64,000 nucleotides of DNA from positions 124,001-188,000 of the forward strand of contig OY970236.1 of NCBI GenBank assembly GCA_963714155.1, written 5' to 3'. The number at the start of each line of letters is the position of its first letter. The stretch's first letter is position 1. The position numbers and the translations under genes were made by a program. The stretch comes from VRUE01 sp963714155 (GTDB taxonomy: Bacteria; Actinomycetota; Thermoleophilia; Solirubrobacterales; 70-9). Shown here one piece after another: positions 8,921 to 16,720 of the stretch. The notes below the pieces were generated by a model. That model was not told the DNA's origin, did not search any database, and saw nothing but the letters and a program-made list of their open reading frames with translations.

Positions 8921-10219
8921 TCAGGCCACCGGGGTCGGGCTCGGTTGCGAGATCGGCAGGCGCACCCAGAAGGTGCTGCCTTTGCCCTCCTCGGAGGTGG
9001 CGCCCATCTCGCCGCCCATCACGTCGACCATGCGCCGGGCGATCGCCAGGCCGAGGCCGAAGCCCTCCTGCTTGCGCGTCTCGCTGCGGCGGTAGAAGCG
9101 CTCGAATACGCGCTCGATCTCCGCCGTCGGGATGCCTGTGCCTGTGTCGATTACCTCCATGATCACGTCCGCCTCACCATCGCGGCGGCCGCGGACGGTA
9201 ACGGCACCGGGGGGTGGCGTGTTCTTGAAGGCGTTGGTCAGCAAGCCAATCATCACCTGGCGCAGCAGCGTCGGGTCCGCCTTGGCGGCGAGATCGGGCT
9301 CGACTTCGACGTAGAGATCGACGTGTTTGCGCGGCTCGACCGCGGCGACGACGTCGCGGATCGCGATCGGCACGTCGACCACCTCGGTCTCCCCCGCCCC
9401 CAGCGACTCGACCCGGGCCAGGGTGAGCAGGGCCTGGGTCAGGCGGCTCATCCGGTCGGCGTCCTCGGCCAGGCGGTTGAGGAAGTGATCGCGCGCCTGC
9501 GGGTCGTCTTTGGCGCCGCTCTGCAGCACCTCGATCGCGCCGGAGATCCCGGCCAGCGGGTTGCGCAGCTCGTGGGCGGCGTTGGAGACGAAGTCGGCTT
9601 CGGCGAACTCGCGGCGCATCTCTTCGGTGCGGTCGCGGACGACGGCGAGGACGGCGCGCTCGTCGGGCAGCGCGCGCGCCTGCATCGCGTAGGCGCGGTC
9701 GCCGATGCGCAGGGCCGGGTGGGCGGTGAAGCCGACTTCAGCGGCGCGGTGCAACTGCGACAGCATCGCCTCGGGCGGGCGGCCGCCCTCGAGCAGGTCG
9801 GCGGCGGCGCTGTTGGAGAAGCGCACGGGACCTTCGTCGTCGACGACCATCACCGCGTCGGTGAGGCCGTCGAAGATCGCCTCGAGCTTGTTGCGGTCGG
9901 CGGTGAGCACGCCGAAGCTCTCCTTCAGCGAGGCGCGCATCGAGTCCAGCGCGCGGGCGAGTTCGCCGATCTCATCGCGGGCGCCGACCCGCAGCGGCGC
10001 GTCGAAAGAGCCCGAGGCCATTTCGTTGGCGGCCTGGGCGAGGCGGGAGACGCGGTGGGTGATCGCGACCGCGATCAGGAAGCCGGCGAGCACGCCGATC
10101 AGCACCGCGACGACCAGCGCCTGCTTGTTGTCGCCGAAGAGGTAGACGGCGAATGCGGTGATCAGCGAGACCGCGGCAAACGCCCCGGCCAGCCACAACC
10201 GCATGCCTATCCATCTCAT
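8921..10219 (-). CDS. Sensor histidine kinase (HAMP, PAS-like, HisKA, HATPase)
   Basis: 432 residues. Two closely spaced hydrophobic helices (about 8-25 and 34-54) leave almost no extracellular loop, so the signal is probably intramembrane or cytoplasmic. A HAMP linker (about 55-105) and a PAS-like region with FDGLTDAVMVVDDEG follow. The dimerisation helix carries the phospho-accepting His in AHELRNPLAG (near residue 216). The ATPase domain has the N box (LLTNAFKNTPPPG), the G1 box (DTGTGIP) and GFGLGLAIARR. It is the first gene of a kinase-regulator operon and diverges from the glycosyltransferase gene, with a long inverted repeat between them. Confidence 0.93.
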   Translation of the reverse strand: MRWIGMRLWLAGAFAAVSLITAFAVYLFGDNKQALVVAVLIGVLAGFLIAVAITHRVSRLAQAANEMASGSFDAPLRVGARDEIGELARALDSMRASLKESFGVLTADRNKLEAIFDGLTDAVMVVDDEGPVRFSNSAAADLLEGGRPPEAMLSQLHRAAEVGFTAHPALRIGDRAYAMQARALPDERAVLAVVRDRTEEMRREFAEADFVSNAAHELRNPLAGISGAIEVLQSGAKDDPQARDHFLNRLAEDADRMSRLTQALLTLARVESLGAGETEVVDVPIAIRDVVAAVEPRKHVDLYVEVEPDLAAKADPTLLRQVMIGLLTNAFKNTPPPGAVTVRGRRDGEADVIMEVIDTGTGIPTAEIERVFERFYRRSETRKQEGFGLGLAIARRMVDVMGGEMGATSEEGKGSTFWVRLPISQPSPTPVA

Positions 10220-10246
10220 GAAGAGTTACTAACACATCCCCTTCTC

Positions 10247-10300
10247 GGCGCGCATCCGACATTGACCACGCCAGAGTGGGGTCAATGTCGGATGCGCGCC
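10247..10300. repeat. 21-bp perfect inverted repeat between divergent genes
   Basis: Bases 10247-10267 and 10280-10300 are exact reverse complements, separated by 12 bases (ACGCCAGAGTGG). The element lies between the kinase start (10219, minus) and the glycosyltransferase start (10331, plus), within the promoter space of both. The minus-strand loop reads CCACTCTGGCGT, a weak resemblance to the ACTCA core of other palindromes in this window. It could be a regulator site, an mRNA leader hairpin of the plus gene, or a dispersed palindromic element. Confidence 0.8.
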
Positions 10301-10330
10301 CCGGCCGGGCTGCGTGGGAGAATCGATTTT

Positions 10331-11059
10331 GTGCGGACGCTCGTATTCATTCCCGCTTGGAACGAGGAAGACTCGGTTGCGGCCGTGATCGCGGACGTGC
10401 GCGAGTGCATGCCCGCGGCCGACCTGCTCGTGATCGACGACGGCTCGACCGACGCGACCTCCGAGCGAGCGCGCGAGGCGGGGGCGCTGGTGGCCTCACT
10501 GCCCTTCAACCAGGGGCTCGGCGCGGCGCTGCAGACCGGCTACCTCTACGCGCTGCGCGAGGGCTACGAGGCCTGCGCCCACCTCGACGCCGACGGCCAG
10601 CACCCACCGCGTGAGGTGGCGCGGCTGCTCGCCGAGATCCACGCCGACCGCGCCGACCTGGTGATCGGCTCGCGCTACCGCGACCCCGGCAAAGCCGAGA
10701 GCGACGACTACAAGCCGACGCTCTCACGCCGCATCGGCACCGGCGTCTTCCGCTTCTTCCTCACCCTGGCGACGCGCCAGCGCTTCACCGACACGACCAG
10801 CGGCATGCGCGCCGCCAACCGCAAGGTGATGGCGCTCTTCAGCGAGCACTACTCGCCCGACTTCGCCGAGATCGAGTCGCTGCAGCTGGCCGTGCGCGAG
10901 GGCCTGCGGGTCGAGGAGCTGCCGGTGCGGATGCTGGAGCGCGCCGGGGGCACGTCTTTCCTGACGCCGCTGCGCTCGGCCTTCTTCATCTTCAAGGGCA
11001 TGATCGTGCTGCTGGTCGGCCTCTTCCGGCCCCGCCACGCCGAGGCCAACGAGCAATGA
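10331..11059 (+). CDS. Family 2 glycosyltransferase (dolichyl-phosphate mannose synthase-like)
   Basis: 242 residues from a GTG with a GGGAGA Shine-Dalgarno sequence 10 bases upstream. The GT-A fold signatures are present: LVFIPAWNEEDSV at the N-terminus, LLVIDDGSTDAT, the DADGQH metal-binding DXD motif, and VIGSRY. A C-terminal hydrophobic segment (FFIFKGMIVLLVGLF) could anchor it to the membrane. It probably moves a sugar from a nucleotide donor onto a lipid or cell-envelope acceptor. The stop overlaps the next gene's ATG by 4 bases. The pairing with a DUF2304 protein is common for this kind of enzyme. Confidence 0.9.
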   Translation: MRTLVFIPAWNEEDSVAAVIADVRECMPAADLLVIDDGSTDATSERAREAGALVASLPFNQGLGAALQTGYLYALREGYEACAHLDADGQHPPREVARLLAEIHADRADLVIGSRYRDPGKAESDDYKPTLSRRIGTGVFRFFLTLATRQRFTDTTSGMRAANRKVMALFSEHYSPDFAEIESLQLAVREGLRVEELPVRMLERAGGTSFLTPLRSAFFIFKGMIVLLVGLFRPRHAEANEQ

Positions 11060-11481
11060 ACGTGCTGCTGCTGGCGGCCAGCCAGAGCCCCAAGGTCCAC
11101 CTCACCTCGCAGACGCGGATCATCGCCGCGGTCCTCGCCCTCGCCTTCATGGGCCTGATCCTGGAGCTGATCCGCCGCGACCGCCTGCAGGAGCGCTTCA
11201 GCGTGGTCTGGTTCGTCGCCGGCCTGGGGATGCTGGCCGGCGCCGCCTTCCCCGGCCTGCTCGAGCTGGTCGCCGACGCGATGGGCGTGCGCGACACCAA
11301 CGTCGCCCTCTTCTCGGTCGTGCTCTTCTTCCTGCTCGGCCTGGCGCTCAACTTCAGCGTGACGATGTCGCGCCAGGCGGCGCAGATCACCCGGCTCGCT
11401 CAGGAGCGGGCGCTGGAGAAGGCGAACGCGCAGGCCAACAACGGCAAGTCCCATGACATGACGAGGTCCAGTCGCCGTTAG
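11056..11481 (+). CDS. DUF2304 membrane protein
   Basis: 141 residues with three hydrophobic segments (about 23-40, 52-75 and 88-105) and a charged C-terminal helix (SRQAAQITRLAQERALEKANAQ), the standard layout of DUF2304 proteins. These are usually encoded next to family 2 glycosyltransferases, as here with a 4-base overlap, and are presumed membrane partners. The last codons (MTRSSRR and the stop) are formed by the left arm of the palindromic element at 11468-11550, so the element has defined or replaced the natural C-terminus. Confidence 0.85.
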   Translation: MNVLLLAASQSPKVHLTSQTRIIAAVLALAFMGLILELIRRDRLQERFSVVWFVAGLGMLAGAAFPGLLELVADAMGVRDTNVALFSVVLFFLLGLALNFSVTMSRQAAQITRLAQERALEKANAQANNGKSHDMTRSSRR

Positions 11482-11550
11482 GCAAGGAAGCAGGAAGCCC
11501 GAATAGCAGCGCTATTCGGGCGACCGAGGACGCCGCATAACGGCGACTGG
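11468..11550. repeat. Palindromic element, 58-base core family, copy 1
   Basis: Arms CCAGTCGCCGTTA (11468-11480) and its exact reverse complement (11538-11550) enclose a core at 11481-11538. The core contains an 11-bp stem GCCCGAATAGC around a 3-base loop (11497-11521). The same core, with 4 differences in 58 bases, is at 63406-63463, where the arms have a different sequence. It lies between convergent genes (DUF2304 and holB), as copy 2 does. Confidence 0.9.
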
Positions 11551-11560
11551 GGCCGTCCGC

Positions 11561-12706
11561 TCAAGCGAAAATGCGCTCGAGGCGGAAGGCGAGCGCCTCG
11601 AGGGCCAGCTCCTCGGAGACGTTGAGGTCGAGGCGGCGGCGGGTGTCCTGAACCAGCTCGGCGGCGCGGCGGGGTCGAGCGGGGTCGAGAGCAGCGGAGC
11701 GGGACTGCAGCTCGGCGAGGTGGTCCTGGTTGTAGACCACCTCGGGGGCACCAGAGGCAGTCGCGGCGAGGTCGCGAAACCAGCTCGCAACCAGCTCGAG
11801 CCCGAAGTCGAGGGTGTCCGTCCGGCGCCGCCGGCCCACTCGTTTGGCTTCGTCGGTGATGTCACGGGCGCTGCGCTTGACGCCGGCTTCGGTTTCTTCG
11901 TCGAGTAGATCGCGGGTGGTCGCTTCGGCTTCCTCGCCGACGGACTCGGCGGCTTTTAGTAGCCGGCTCCAAACGGGGGAGGCTGTCGGGGGTGACTCGC
12001 CGGACGCACTTGCGTGCTGAGTGTCCGGCGAGTCACCCCCGACAGCCCTTCCCAGTTCAAGCGCAGCTGCTCGGAGCTGATGTCCGGAGTCCGAAAGCAA
12101 AAAGCGAGCGCGAGCGAGATCCCCAGCCGAAAGGCGAACCGCGGCGGCACGCTCTTCCGCCGGAGCTTCAGAGTCGAGAGCAGCTTCAAGGGCCTCCGGC
12201 GGCAACGGGGCGAAGTCGACGGGCTGACAGCGGGAGGCGATCGTCTCGAGGAGCGCACTCGGCTCTGAGGTCAGGAGCAGGATGTGAACGAAGTCGGGAG
12301 GCTCCTCCAATGTCTTCAAGAGCGCGTTCTGGCTCTCGTCGCGCATCGCCTCGGCGACCTCGATCACAAAGACACGCTTCTCGGCTTCGAAGGGTCGATA
12401 GGAGGCGGCGCGGATGACTCGCTCGCGGACTTCCTCGACCATGTGCTGGGCTCCGCGGGGGGTTAGCCAGACCAGATCCGGGTGGGGCGAGGGGTCGATC
12501 AGGGCGCGGCGGCGCGCATCGTCGGGGTCGCTGGCTCCTCTGGCGAGGATCTCGGCGGCGAAGCTGCGGGCGATGGTGGCCTTGCCGGCGCCCCGCGGAC
12601 CGCGAAAGAGATACGCGTGCGACGGGCCCGAGGCCAAGGCGGCGGTAAGAGCAACCCGCGCCCGCGACTGGTGCTCGGTGACCGCTTCGATCGCCAGGGC
12701 ACTCAT
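11561..12706 (-). CDS. holB: DNA polymerase III delta' subunit
   Basis: 381 residues. AAA+ clamp-loader features: Walker A in FRGPRGAGKATIA, a delta'-type sensor segment in DESQNALLKTLEEPP, and LTSEPSALLETIASRC with the SRC motif. The zinc-finger region is not evident. It loads the sliding clamp together with delta and tau/gamma. It directly follows tmk, sharing one base (TGATG), the common tmk-holB arrangement. About residues 220-242 (GGDSPDTQHASASGESPP) are encoded by a palindromic element at 11981-12047 inserted in frame; the segment lies after the AAA+ core in a region that is otherwise helical. Confidence 0.9.
   Translation of the reverse strand: MSALAIEAVTEHQSRARVALTAALASGPSHAYLFRGPRGAGKATIARSFAAEILARGASDPDDARRRALIDPSPHPDLVWLTPRGAQHMVEEVRERVIRAASYRPFEAEKRVFVIEVAEAMRDESQNALLKTLEEPPDFVHILLLTSEPSALLETIASRCQPVDFAPLPPEALEAALDSEAPAEERAAAVRLSAGDLARARFLLSDSGHQLRAAALELGRAVGGDSPDTQHASASGESPPTASPVWSRLLKAAESVGEEAEATTRDLLDEETEAGVKRSARDITDEAKRVGRRRRTDTLDFGLELVASWFRDLAATASGAPEVVYNQDHLAELQSRSAALDPARPRRAAELVQDTRRRLDLNVSEELALEALAFRLERIFA
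11981..12047. repeat. ACTCA-core palindrome inside holB
   Basis: Arms of 25 bases at 11981-12005 and 12023-12047 are exact reverse complements. On the minus strand the inner part reads GGAC-ACTCA-GCAC-GCAA-GTGC-GTCC, so ACTCA is an unpaired bulge beside a small inner stem. The same inner layout occurs at 32511-32578 and in other copies. Its length (67 bases plus flanks) keeps the holB frame open. Confidence 0.92.
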
Positions 12707-13299
12707 CAGTCAGCGGCCATGGTGCGCACAGCGGCCATCACGCGCTCGTGGACCTGCTCGACGCTGCCGTCGCCGTCGACGACGACGACGCGGTCGGCGG
12801 CGATCTTGGCGATTTCCTCGTAGGCCTCGGCGACGGCGCGCTGCAGCTCCAGGCCCTCGGACTCGAAGCGGTCGCTGCCCTCGGCGCGGCCGAGGCCGGT
12901 CTCGGGGTCGACGCGCAGCAAAACCGTGACATCGGGCCAGAGGCCTTCGGTGGCGGCGTCGGTGAGTGAGATCACCTCGGGGCCGCCGAGTCCGCGCCCG
13001 GCTCCCTGGTAGGCGACGCTGGAGTCGGCGAAGCGGTCGGAGACGATGTCGCGTCCCGCCTCCATCGCCGGACGGATCACCCGCGCGGTCAGATCCGCCC
13101 GGGCGGCGAGGAAGAGCAGCAGCTCAGCGAGCGCGTCGAGCTCCAGCTCGGGATCGGCGAGCAAGCCGCGGATCTTCTCCGCCGCCTCCGTCCCCCCCGG
13201 CTCGCGAATCAGCAAGGTCTCCGGGCCGAGCGCCTCGGCCAGCAGCTTCGCCTGGGTCGACTTGCCGGAACCGTCGATGCCCTCGAGAGAAATGAACAC
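12706..13299 (-). CDS. tmk: Thymidylate kinase
   Basis: 197 residues. P-loop FISLEGIDGSGKSTQ at the N-terminus, the DR(Y/F) region in DIVSDRFADSSVAYQGAGRG and the LID segment RAEGSDRFES identify dTMP kinase, which makes dTDP for DNA synthesis. Length is normal. Its stop codon shares a base with the holB start, so the two are translationally coupled. A TATA-centred hairpin (13309-13355) separates it from topA upstream. Confidence 0.96.
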   Translation of the reverse strand: MFISLEGIDGSGKSTQAKLLAEALGPETLLIREPGGTEAAEKIRGLLADPELELDALAELLLFLAARADLTARVIRPAMEAGRDIVSDRFADSSVAYQGAGRGLGGPEVISLTDAATEGLWPDVTVLLRVDPETGLGRAEGSDRFESEGLELQRAVAEAYEEIAKIAADRVVVVDGDGSVEQVHERVMAAVRTMAAD

Positions 13300-13308
13300 G
13301 TCGAACCG

Positions 13309-13355
13309 TTCCGGTGTTCCTTATCCGCCGTATAGGGCGATAAAGCGCACCGGAA
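13309..13355. repeat. TATA-centred hairpin, copy A
   Basis: Outer arms TTCCGGTG (13309-13316) and CACCGGAA (13348-13355); inner imperfect stem TTATC/GATAA around a GTATA centre. The right side, read in reverse complement, gives TTCCGGTGCGCTTTAT, the same as the left side of copy B at 19245. It lies between topA and tmk, which are transcribed in the same direction. Confidence 0.7.
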
Positions 13356-13358
13356 GCT

Positions 13359-15641
13359 CTATTTGGCCGCGGCCTTGGCGCGTTTGCGACCGCGGGTGGC
13401 GGTGTCGGCTTTGCTCGCGACCTTGGTTTTTTTGGCTTTGGCCGGAGGCTTGTCCTCGTCGCCCTCGGGCAACGGCTTCTCCGCCATCGCTTCTTTGGCC
13501 GCTTTCGCCGCTTCGCGTTCGGCGCGGCGTTTCTTCATCTCCTGCATCGACTCGCAGTCGTCGTTGAGGCAGAGGTTCCAGGGGCGGCCGCGGAAGGGCT
13601 GGACTTTCAGCCGCGGCGTCTCGCCGCAGACCGAGCAGCGTTCTTCGAGTTTGAAGACGTCGCCGCGCTGGGGCAGCGGGAAGGTCTGGTCGCAGGACTC
13701 GGGGTCGTCGAGGGTCCAGCCGCTGCAGCCGACAAAGCGCTTGCCCGACTTCTTGGCGCGGATCACGCGCAGCATGTGGGGCGAGCCGTCCTCCTTCTTG
13801 CGGCCGGCCTCTTCGCAGACCTTGCAGGGGCCGAGGATGCGGTCCTCGTCCATCCCCTTCCAGACGACTTTGGCCAGGTCTTCGCGGCTGGCGTCGATTT
13901 CGGTCCAGGTCTTGTGCAGCAATTCGCGGCTGTCGCCGACGACGCCGTCCTTGCTCATTGCGCCGGCGGCGATCTGGTCCATCTCGGACTCGAGCTGCGC
14001 GGTCATCTCCGGCGTCGCCATCGCCGGCACGTATTTTTTGAACGCCTCGTACATCGCGATCCCGGTCTCGGTCGGGATCGGCGGGTTGCTGTAGACGTAG
14101 CCGCGGTCGAAGAGCTTCTTGATGATGTCGGCGCGGGTGGCCTTGGTGCCGAGGCCGCGCTCCTCCATCATCTCGACCAGCTTCGCCTGCGAGATCCGCG
14201 AGGGCGGCTGGGTCTCCTTGTCGACGATCCAGGGCTCGCCGTCGAGCTGCAGCGCCTGGCCCTCTTGCAGCGCCGGGATCTCCTCGTCGGAGGAGCGGGC
14301 GTAGGTGTAGATGCCGGCAAAACCGGGGTCGACGACGACCGAGCCGCGCACGAAGTAGGTCTGCGAGCCGGCGGTGATGTCGGCGCGGGTGGACTCGGTG
14401 ATCATCGGCGGGCTGAAGGTGGCGAGGAAGCGGCGCACGACCAGTTCGTAGACGCGCTTCTTGGGGCCGTCGCCGAGGGCGCCGGGCTGGATCGCCTGGG
14501 TCGGGTAGATCGGCGGGTGGTCGGTCGTCTCTTTTTTGCCGCGGGTCGGCTTCAGCTCACCGTCGAGCAGGCCCGAGGCGGCGGAGAACTCCTTGACCTT
14601 GACCAGCGAGGTGACCAGCTCGCGCAGCGGCAGCGAGACCGGGTAGACCGTGTTGTCGGTACGCGGGTAGGAGATGAAGCCGTCCATGTAGAGGTCCTCG
14701 GCGAGGCGCATCGCGGCGGCAGGGGTGATGCCGAGGCGGCTGGAAGCGTCGGTGGTGAAGGCGGTCGTGTTGTACGGCGTCGGCGGTTTGCGCGTGTTCT
14801 TGCGCGCCGTCACCGACTTGACCGTGCCGGGACCGGAAGTGCCGGCGAAGGCCGCGTCGGCCTCAGCCTTCTCCCAGAACTTGTCGGTCTCGTGATGCGT
14901 CTCGAAGCTACCGTCGGCGTGCTCGAACTTGGCAAAGAGTTCCCAGAAGGGTTTGGCGACGTGGGCGCGGCGCTCCATCTCACGCTCGACGATCAGGCCC
15001 AGGGTCGGGCTCTGCACGCGGCCGACCGAGAGGAAGTTGGAGCCGAAGCGGCGGGTCGAGAGCGAGACCGCGCGGGTCAGCGTCGCGCCCCAGAGCAGGT
15101 CGATGTCCTGGCGGGCGGCGCCGGCGTTGGCCAGCGGGTAGGAGAGCTCGTCGAGCTCGTTGAAGGCGCGCTCGATCTCTTCCTTGGTCAGCGCCGAGTA
15201 GCGGGCGCGCAGGATCCGCAGCGTGCCGGCCTTGGTTTCTTCGCGGTTGCCGAGCGTCGGGTTGGCGTCGAGCATCTCCTCCAGCGCCTCGAGCCCGATC
15301 AGCTCGCCCTCGCGGTCGAAGTCGGTTGCGATCACCAGCTCGTCGGCCTCTTTTGCCACCTTGCGGATCGCCTTGACCACGTTCTTGTCGGTCGGCTCCT
15401 TGATCAGCTCGGCGTCGATCAGGTCGTGCAGATCGGTTTTCTGCCAGTTCGAGTAGCCCTCGGGGAAGGCCGGGCCGAGCACGTGGCCCTTGAGCCCGAT
15501 CGTGCGGTGAACGTCGCCGCCATCGTCGGTCCACGTGTAATACGGGACTTTGAAGGTTTTATCGCTGGTCGCGCTTCCCTTGCTGAGGAAGGTCGCGATC
15601 TTCTCGGCGCTGTTGTTCTTCTCGGTGACGATTAGGCGCAT
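13359..15641 (-). CDS. topA: DNA topoisomerase I (type IA), archaeal-like
   Basis: 760 residues. A Toprim domain at the N-terminus (RLIVTEKNNSAEKIA and ATDFDREGE) and the catalytic Tyr in DGFISYPRTDNTVYP show a type IA topoisomerase that relaxes negative supercoils. GRVQSPTLGLIVERE is the conserved core segment. Two CxxC-type zinc-binding regions lie near the C-terminus (CKVCEEAG and CSVCGE...CLNDDC), then a Lys/Ala-rich basic tail. The wording around the active site (DNTVYP) and the zinc region is closer to archaeal TopA than to the usual actinobacterial enzyme, as far as I can judge. TACCCT lies 9 bases before the ATG. Confidence 0.93.
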   Translation of the reverse strand: MRLIVTEKNNSAEKIATFLSKGSATSDKTFKVPYYTWTDDGGDVHRTIGLKGHVLGPAFPEGYSNWQKTDLHDLIDAELIKEPTDKNVVKAIRKVAKEADELVIATDFDREGELIGLEALEEMLDANPTLGNREETKAGTLRILRARYSALTKEEIERAFNELDELSYPLANAGAARQDIDLLWGATLTRAVSLSTRRFGSNFLSVGRVQSPTLGLIVEREMERRAHVAKPFWELFAKFEHADGSFETHHETDKFWEKAEADAAFAGTSGPGTVKSVTARKNTRKPPTPYNTTAFTTDASSRLGITPAAAMRLAEDLYMDGFISYPRTDNTVYPVSLPLRELVTSLVKVKEFSAASGLLDGELKPTRGKKETTDHPPIYPTQAIQPGALGDGPKKRVYELVVRRFLATFSPPMITESTRADITAGSQTYFVRGSVVVDPGFAGIYTYARSSDEEIPALQEGQALQLDGEPWIVDKETQPPSRISQAKLVEMMEERGLGTKATRADIIKKLFDRGYVYSNPPIPTETGIAMYEAFKKYVPAMATPEMTAQLESEMDQIAAGAMSKDGVVGDSRELLHKTWTEIDASREDLAKVVWKGMDEDRILGPCKVCEEAGRKKEDGSPHMLRVIRAKKSGKRFVGCSGWTLDDPESCDQTFPLPQRGDVFKLEERCSVCGETPRLKVQPFRGRPWNLCLNDDCESMQEMKKRRAEREAAKAAKEAMAEKPLPEGDEDKPPAKAKKTKVASKADTATRGRKRAKAAAK

Positions 15642-15650
15642 GGGGCGGCG

Positions 15651-15656
15651 AGGGTA
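15651..15656 (-). promoter_or_regulatory. Likely -10 box of topA
   Basis: Minus-strand TACCCT fits TANNNT and lies 9 bases before the topA ATG (15641). No Shine-Dalgarno sequence is seen, so the transcript may be leaderless or nearly so. Confidence 0.35.
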
Positions 15657-15763
15657 GCAGGGGCGCTCGGTGACGCTGCTGGGAAGAAATCTCGGCTGCC
15701 GCTCTTCATATCTGGCCGCGAGTTGCCGATCAGGGGTGCAATGGACGTAGGATCGCGACCTTC

Positions 15764-16696
15764 ATGAGGGCATTGGTGACAGGCGGGGCCGGCTTCATCG
15801 GCTCGAATCTGAGCGACGCGCTGCTGGCGCGCGGCGACGAGGTGATCGTCGTCGATGACCTCTCGACCGGCCGCCGCGAGAACCTCGAGCCGGCGCTCGC
15901 CAACGGCGCCACGCTGGTCGAGGCCGACATCCGGGACCGCGCCGCGCTCGAGGAGATCGCCGGCCGCGAGCGTCCCGAGGTGATCTTTCACCTGGCCGCG
16001 CAGATCGACGTGCGCAAGTCGATCGCCGACCCGGCCTTCGACGCCTCGATCAACATCGGCGGCACCGCCAACGTGCTCGACGCCGCCCGCGCGGCGGGAA
16101 CCCGGCGCATCGTCTTCAGCTCCACCGGCGGGGCGATCTACGGCGAGGGTGAGGGACAGCAGCTGCCGCTCGCCGAGGACGCGCCGCTGGCACCGGAGGC
16201 GCCCTACGGCCAGAGCAAGTTCGCCGGCGAGGGCTACCTCTCCCTCTACGAACGGCTCTACGGCCTCTCGACGATCCCGCTGCGGCTCGGCAACGTCTAC
16301 GGGCCGCGCCAGGACCCGCTCGGCGAGGCCGGCGTGGTCGCGATCTTCTGCGGGCGACTGCGCGAGGGCGAGCAGCCAACGGTCTTCGGCGACGGCAAGC
16401 AGACCCGCGACTACATATATGTGGGCGACGTGGTCGCCGCCATGCTCGCCGCGGCCGAGTCGGAGGCGACGGGCCCGGTCAACATCGGCACCGGCGTCGA
16501 GACCGACGTGCTCGAGCTCGTGCAAGCACTGGGTGAGCTTGGTGACTCCGGCAGCTTCGCGCCCGAGTTCGCGCCGCCGCGCACCGGCGAGGTGGCGCGC
16601 ATCTCGATCGACCCCGGCCGGGCCGAGCGCGAGCTGGGCTGGACGCCGCAGATGGGCCTCAAAGAGGGCCTGCGCGTCACGCTCGACTCCATATAG
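15764..16696 (+). CDS. NAD-dependent epimerase/dehydratase (UDP-glucose 4-epimerase-like)
   Basis: 310 residues of the extended short-chain dehydrogenase type. The NAD-binding GxxGxxG is in VTGGAGFIGSN, the DDLSTG segment is typical of GalE-like enzymes, and the catalytic pair is in APYGQSKFAGE (YxxxK). RLGNVYGPRQDP and the C-terminal ELGWTPQ also fit. It probably makes a nucleotide sugar for envelope polysaccharide; the exact substrate cannot be read. It diverges from topA. A TAGGAT box lies 10 bases before the ATG. Confidence 0.88.
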   Translation: MRALVTGGAGFIGSNLSDALLARGDEVIVVDDLSTGRRENLEPALANGATLVEADIRDRAALEEIAGRERPEVIFHLAAQIDVRKSIADPAFDASINIGGTANVLDAARAAGTRRIVFSSTGGAIYGEGEGQQLPLAEDAPLAPEAPYGQSKFAGEGYLSLYERLYGLSTIPLRLGNVYGPRQDPLGEAGVVAIFCGRLREGEQPTVFGDGKQTRDYIYVGDVVAAMLAAAESEATGPVNIGTGVETDVLELVQALGELGDSGSFAPEFAPPRTGEVARISIDPGRAERELGWTPQMGLKEGLRVTLDSI

Positions 16697-16707
16697 CCGC
16701 GCATCAC

Positions 16708-16713
16708 TAACCT
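16708..16713 (+). promoter_or_regulatory. Likely -10 box of the siroheme synthase gene
   Basis: TAACCT ends 7 bases before ATG 16721 with no Shine-Dalgarno sequence between. The spacing would place the transcript start at or near the ATG, and supports that start over the in-frame ATG at 16801. Confidence 0.4.
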
Positions 16714-16720
16714 TCGGGGC

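Noticed and set aside
10247..10300. Assigning this inverted repeat to the ACTCA family
   Set aside because: The loop has only ACTCT and lacks the bulge-plus-inner-stem layout, so membership is not supported; it is reported separately.
8945..10330. A plus-strand open frame fused in front of the glycosyltransferase
   Set aside because: This part is antisense to the histidine kinase and has no protein features. The glycosyltransferase starts at GTG 10331 with a Shine-Dalgarno sequence.
13776..15635. A 619-codon plus-strand frame opposite topA
   Set aside because: A Val/Asp/Gly/Leu-rich antisense shadow with no motifs; topA on the minus strand is certain.
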